From: Ophioceras dolichostomum
Lineage: Eukaryota; Ascomycota; Sordariomycetes; Magnaporthales; Ophioceraceae
Assembly (NCBI GenBank): GCA_003049485.1
Contig: PYST01000507.1
Span: 1 to 21,241, forward strand
Length of the DNA stretch: 21,241 bases
Reading direction: 5' to 3'
Both the position numbers and the translations under genes were made by a program. The notes under the pieces are model-generated. The model was not told the DNA's origin. It saw only the letters and a program-made list of their open reading frames with translations, and made no database searches. Below, piece by piece: positions 18,106 through 21,241 of this stretch (positions within the stretch are counted from its first letter, which is position 1; each line of letters opens with the position of its first letter).

Positions 18106-19167
18106 TTATGGCTCGACCTCCATGTCTTCAGCCCCCCCGGTCGCGCCCTCCTCTCCTCCATCCATCTCGTCAGGCTCCTGCTCGTCGTCTGGCTCGTCGT
18201 CGTCCTCCTCGCCCCACCATAGACAGACTCCCAAACCCGGGTCCTTCATTGAGCCCGTGATTCGATACGGCGGCTTTCTCTCTTGTGGCTCGCCGCCCTC
18301 GATTGGTTTTGTGGGGGTTTGGTCGTGCCACTCCTCGTGGGTCACCCGAAATCGAACCATCTCGTGGGTGTCATAATAGATGGCCTGATCTCCGGTATGC
18401 CATACCCAGAGTGACTGGTCATGGTCACTGAGACCGTCTCGCTTGTCAGCTTATGCTGCAGGGCGTAGCCGCGGTGTAGTCGCGGTGGGGATAAACTCAC
18501 AACGTGGCTCCCGCTGGCAGCTCGTCAAAGGGGACGAAGATGTCGTCGAAGAAGTCTGTTCGCACTGAAATGGGGTCAATGGGCCATTGTTGGATGTCGC
18601 GCGGGCAAAATGCGCAAGGGGTGCGGTCAAGAGCTCGCTCGTCTAGGGGGAACAAACAGTGGATGCCCTCCTTGACACATCGGCTGATCCGTGCCAGCAA
18701 TACCTCGCCTTTGAACGGGCGGAAGACAACGAGGCGACACTCGACTGCGCCGGGGAGAGGATCAGCTTGTGAAATAGTGTATCGTGGGCCATATCTACAG
18801 CAAATCTTACCGTTGACGTTGACTACACCGTTTCCGTGGCCTATCAGGCCTTCCGACGCCCAAAGGAGGTCGTGCATGCAGACACAAAGTCCAATCTTTT
18901 GGATAACCTGGGTTGTTGGTGAGCACCGAAGTTCGAACGGCGCCAATGTCCTTCGCTTCCACCAGGGCCCATACCTTGTTGCAGTACTTTTCATTGATGT
19001 TGTCCTCAATGGCTTCGATACTCAGCTTGGCGAACTGCGCTGGCCTGATCTGGACCAAGTCCGCGATCTTCGTCTAGCAGGAATGGTTGCAGGGCTTCAT
19101 GTCAGCGGCATTGACTAGCGGGCGACAACACCAACCCCGGGATCACTTTACGTACTAAAATGAACAT
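18106..19167 (-). CDS. RPC25: DNA-directed RNA polymerase III subunit RPC25/RPC8
   Basis: Six exons, 19167-19156, 19073-18975, 18907-18811, 18744-18658, 18564-18501 and 18427-18106, encode 226 aa. RPC25 pairs with RPC17 to form the Pol III stalk used in initiation at tRNA and 5S genes. The first exon holds only MFIL. The N-terminal RNAP_Rpb7-like half contains LVQIRPAQFAKLSIEAIEDN and IQKIGLCVCMHDLLWASEGL. The C-terminal OB/S1-like half contains VECRLVVFRPFKGEVLLARI, RTDFFDDIFVPFDELPAGAT, a DHDQSLWVWHTGDQAIYYDT block, VRFRVTHEEWHDQTP and GSMKDPGLGVCLWW. A strongly acidic tail of about 35 residues follows (EEDDDEPDDEQEPDEMDGGE and beyond). Intron 4 (18565-18657, 93 nt) is open in the reading frame. 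The family sequence passes directly from EGIH to RTDFFDD, so I treat it as spliced. The 3' end lies 49 bp from the EMC3 stop. Confidence 0.94.
18565..18657 (-). other. In-frame, stop-free intron 4 of RPC25 (exitron-like)
   Basis: Donor GTTTGT and acceptor TTTCAG enclose 93 nt (31 codons) with no stop in the host frame. Retention would insert 31 residues inside the OB/S1-like domain, including four Cys. Family continuity argues for removal. The donor is weaker than the GTAAG or GTATG donors elsewhere in the gene. Confidence 0.65.
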
Positions 19168-19888
19168 GGGGTTGCTTGAATATGGAAACGGGCCTAGAAA
19201 TGAGTATGAGGATGAGGATGGCTGGGGTATTCCTTGTGAGCGATCACGGTTGCCGAGTGTGAGAGCCGACCGAGGTGTGTTGAGTTTGGGTACTTTTCTG
19301 CCGCTCAGGTGGGATCCCTAGCAGGTACCCGTTGTAGCTTACACCAGCAGGCGGTGAAACTTTCCGCTCCCACCGCCTTCCATTTAGGCCGGACGCATTT
19401 GGGCGGGTGGGCCCTATCGATCTGGAGCAGATGGTCGATGTAATTTCAAGCGCTCACCTCTCCGCTCCCTCTTACGCCTCTCCCTTTCGCCCAAACCTCT
19501 ACGGAATAGCCCCGAGGCTGCTACGACACAAGGCATACAGCTATTCACGATATCGTTGGGCCGCAATTGATGACCATAAAGGTGCACCGCCTTCACTTCT
19601 TGATACACGTGAGTTCTCTTTTGGTCGCACACTTATTTCACGACTCGATCGCAATCCCACCACGGTCTTCCGCAAGCCGCTCATCATCTACGCACTTTAT
19701 CTCTAGCGTCCGGATCGATCTTCAGAACCGTGCATCGCATAATTTGAAGGCTGCCGACTGCCCATTTCCCCGTCTTCGGGGTTATCCAACCGATCTCATA
19801 CCACCTGACGTCCAGAACCACAACCTTGGCAGCTGCGTCCTATTTTGTTTGGCACCTTAGGCTTCGAAGTTGCATTTTGAGCACGGCC
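19168..19888. promoter_or_regulatory. Divergent promoter region, RPC25 (-) and NUFIP1-like gene (+)
   Basis: This 721 bp separates two start codons pointing apart. It contains a perfect class-B E-box CACGTG at 19606-19611, overlapping a GTGAGT that could be the donor of a leader intron. A plus-strand open frame at 19407-19706 has no recognisable family and most likely belongs to the leader. A GGTACC copy lies at 19323-19328. Confidence 0.5.
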
Positions 19889-21241
19889 ATGGCCTCTTAC
19901 GGCTACGGGCCTCCGCCGCCCGCACCACCGGCGGCTGTTGCGAATGGCGTCAGTCATGGATATGCCGCGTACGGCCAGTATCAGCAGCCTGCACATCCCA
20001 GCCATGGACACAGTGGACATTCTGGGCGTGGCGGACGCGGCGGACATGGCGGGCATGGCGGGCACGGCGGCCGGACGGACTACCACAGCACCGCGCCTTC
20101 TCCATACGGGTTCACCAGCCAGCAACAACCAGCGGCGAGCTATGCCGCTGGACCGCCCCAGGCTCCACCGGTAAGTGTGGGATACACCCTCCCCTCCCCA
20201 GCGTCGTCATCTCCTTCACGAGCTCGCGGTCTGCCTGCTGTTGTCATGCCTCTACCAACCTCCTACTGCCTACCTCATCTGCTCCCGCACGAGGCTCACG
20301 CTCTCTCATCGGCACGCGCCGTACCAGCAAACTCATGCTCCACTGCCGCCACAGAATTACCATCCCAATTACGCACCGCAGATTTACCAGCAACCTCAAT
20401 ACGCTCAGCAGCAGCCGTATGCGCCGCCTCAGCAGCCACAGCCGCCCCAGCCGTACGCCCAGCACTACCCTCCGCATGCCCAGCACCAAGGGGCACCCAC
20501 ACAACCGCATCCCCAGCCGCAGCCACAGCCGCAGCCGCAGCCGCAGTCGCAATGGGGAGGTCCGTCGCCGCCTGCTCATCACCAACACTCGGCGGCTGCC
20601 CCCCAGTTCGGGGGCGGTCGTGGAGGACGTGGTGGTGGCATGCACAAGCCTTCGCCCGCTGCAGCGACAACAACAGCGGCCATGGGCCCGCCCATCCGTA
20701 TGGGCTTTGACAACCGCCAGGACCCGCAACAGCCGGCTCCAGTGAGCATTGGCTACCCACCACAGCCGTACGGGCCGCCGCACGGCCAGGCTCCGTATAC
20801 ACCCACGCCTCCGTACCAGGCGTACCCGGCTCCCGGTCCGCCGCCCATGCCTGCCCCCGTCCACTATGATCCCTATTTCGGTGCCGGCCATTCTGCCCCA
20901 CGTCCAGCCGGCCGTGGGGGCTTTCAAGGTCACGGCTTCCGAGGAGGGCGAGGACACTCGAGTGGCGACAAGATGCGTCACGGTGCCACCCTCAACCAAA
21001 ATAACCATATCAGCAACTTCCACAAGAAACCCGGTGGCGCCGGGCCTCCCTCAACCCCTCACAATCACCATGCCCATCACCATCAGAAGCCTGATGCTGC
21101 ATCTGCGGGGAAGAAGAAGAAGCGCAAGACCAACACTCTAGGCTTGACCCCTGGTGAGGAATCCGACGACGATGCGGATGAGGAGGCGAAGCTTTTCGAG
21201 CTGATAGGCCCCGACGCCCCTAAGTAGGTTCCCTCTTGGTC
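19889..21241 (+). CDS. Pro/Gln/Gly-rich RGG protein, N-terminal part of probable NUFIP1-domain protein (3' end outside window)
   Basis: Exon 1 is 19889-20170 (94 codons) and exon 2 begins at 20328. They are joined by a 157-nt intron (GTAAGT...TACCAG) that restores one frame. The ATG lies in a good context (GGCCATGG). The protein starts MASYGYGPPPPAPPAAVANG. It carries a GRGGRGGHGG repeat, a long Pro/Gln/Tyr-rich low-complexity region with (PQ)n encoded by CCGCAG repeats (about 20510-20550), a second RGG patch (GGGRGGRGGGMHK), a GRGGFQGHGFRGGRG patch, then KKKKRKTNTLGLTPGEESDD and an acidic stretch ending ELIGPDAPK. From memory, KRKTNTLGLTPG followed by an acidic LxGPDAP block precedes the NUFIP1 domain in fungal orthologues, which act in snoRNP assembly. 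That domain itself is not in the window. A TAG occurs at 21225-21227, but AA|GTAGGT there could be a donor. If the stop is real, the product is 393 aa. Confidence 0.6.
20510..20550 (+). repeat. CCGCAG-type hexanucleotide microsatellite coding for Pro-Gln repeats
   Basis: Imperfect tandem CCGCAG/CCACAG units encode alternating Pro and Gln inside the low-complexity region of the NUFIP1-like protein. Copy number is likely to vary between strains without breaking the frame. Confidence 0.8.

Noticed and set aside
19407..19706. 99-codon plus-strand frame upstream of the NUFIP1-like start
   Set aside because: No recognisable family. It probably lies in leader/promoter DNA, and its frame does not join convincingly to the MASYGYG start.
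20244..21023. 259-codon open frame on the minus strand
   Set aside because: It is the antisense shadow of the repetitive Pro/Gln/Gly coding region on +. The Arg/Leu-rich translation is typical of such shadows.
1..21241. Secondary-metabolite or other functional gene cluster
   Set aside because: All recognised genes are conserved housekeeping genes of unrelated pathways. There is no PKS, NRPS, P450, transporter or cluster regulator.

Overview
This is nuclear DNA from a filamentous ascomycete, most likely a sordariomycete and perhaps a hypocrealean. The evidence is GC-rich coding sequence, many short introns (about 60 to 160 nt, GT..AG with fungal-type donors), no operons, pyrimidine-rich leaders, and protein sequences that look like euascomycete orthologues. 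I see no bacterial genes, transposon, virus, RNA gene or CRISPR array. The genes had to be assembled by eye from exons, using splice signals, reading-frame continuity and remembered family conservation. Every internal exon phase given below closes.

Layout, left to right: (1) 1-1195, leader/promoter DNA. (2) A bHLH transcription factor on + (1196-3189, 3 exons). (3) A 1.1 kb gap between convergent 3' ends. (4) Three genes in tandem on the minus strand: a peroxisomal membrane protein of the PXMP4/PMP24 (Tim17-like) family (5420 to 4325, 5 exons), the 60S ribosome assembly factor NSA2 (8484 to 6854, 12 exons) and the cytosolic NAD-dependent methylenetetrahydrofolate dehydrogenase MTD1 (10145 to 8959, 3 exons). 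(5) On +, divergent from MTD1, a large HEAT-repeat protein of the MMS19/Met18 family (10790-15033, 6 exons), which delivers Fe-S clusters. (6) Signal peptidase subunit SPC2 on minus (16507 to 15612), divergent from ER membrane complex subunit EMC3 on + (16842-18056). (7) RNA polymerase III subunit RPC25/RPC8 on minus (19167 to 18106), tail to tail with EMC3 and only 49 bp away. (8) On +, divergent from RPC25, a Pro/Gln/Gly-rich RGG protein (19889 to the right edge) that looks like the N-terminal part of a fungal NUFIP1-domain protein and probably runs off the window.

The neighbourhood is housekeeping in character: ribosome and RNA biogenesis (NSA2, RPC25, NUFIP1-like), ER protein biogenesis (SPC2, EMC3), one-carbon metabolism (MTD1), Fe-S/DNA maintenance (MMS19) and a peroxisomal protein. 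The genes do not form a pathway cluster. The most suggestive local pairing is SPC2/EMC3, two ER-translocon-associated machines sharing one 334 bp divergent promoter.

I found no convincing new biological system. The observations worth following are about gene architecture: two probable GC-AG introns with the same GCAAGC donor, an NSA2 gene whose start codon forms a coding exon of only three bases, an RPC25 intron that is open and in frame, a T12G14 homopolymer in an MTD1 intron, and a recurring TAGGTA/GGTACC motif confined to non-coding DNA.
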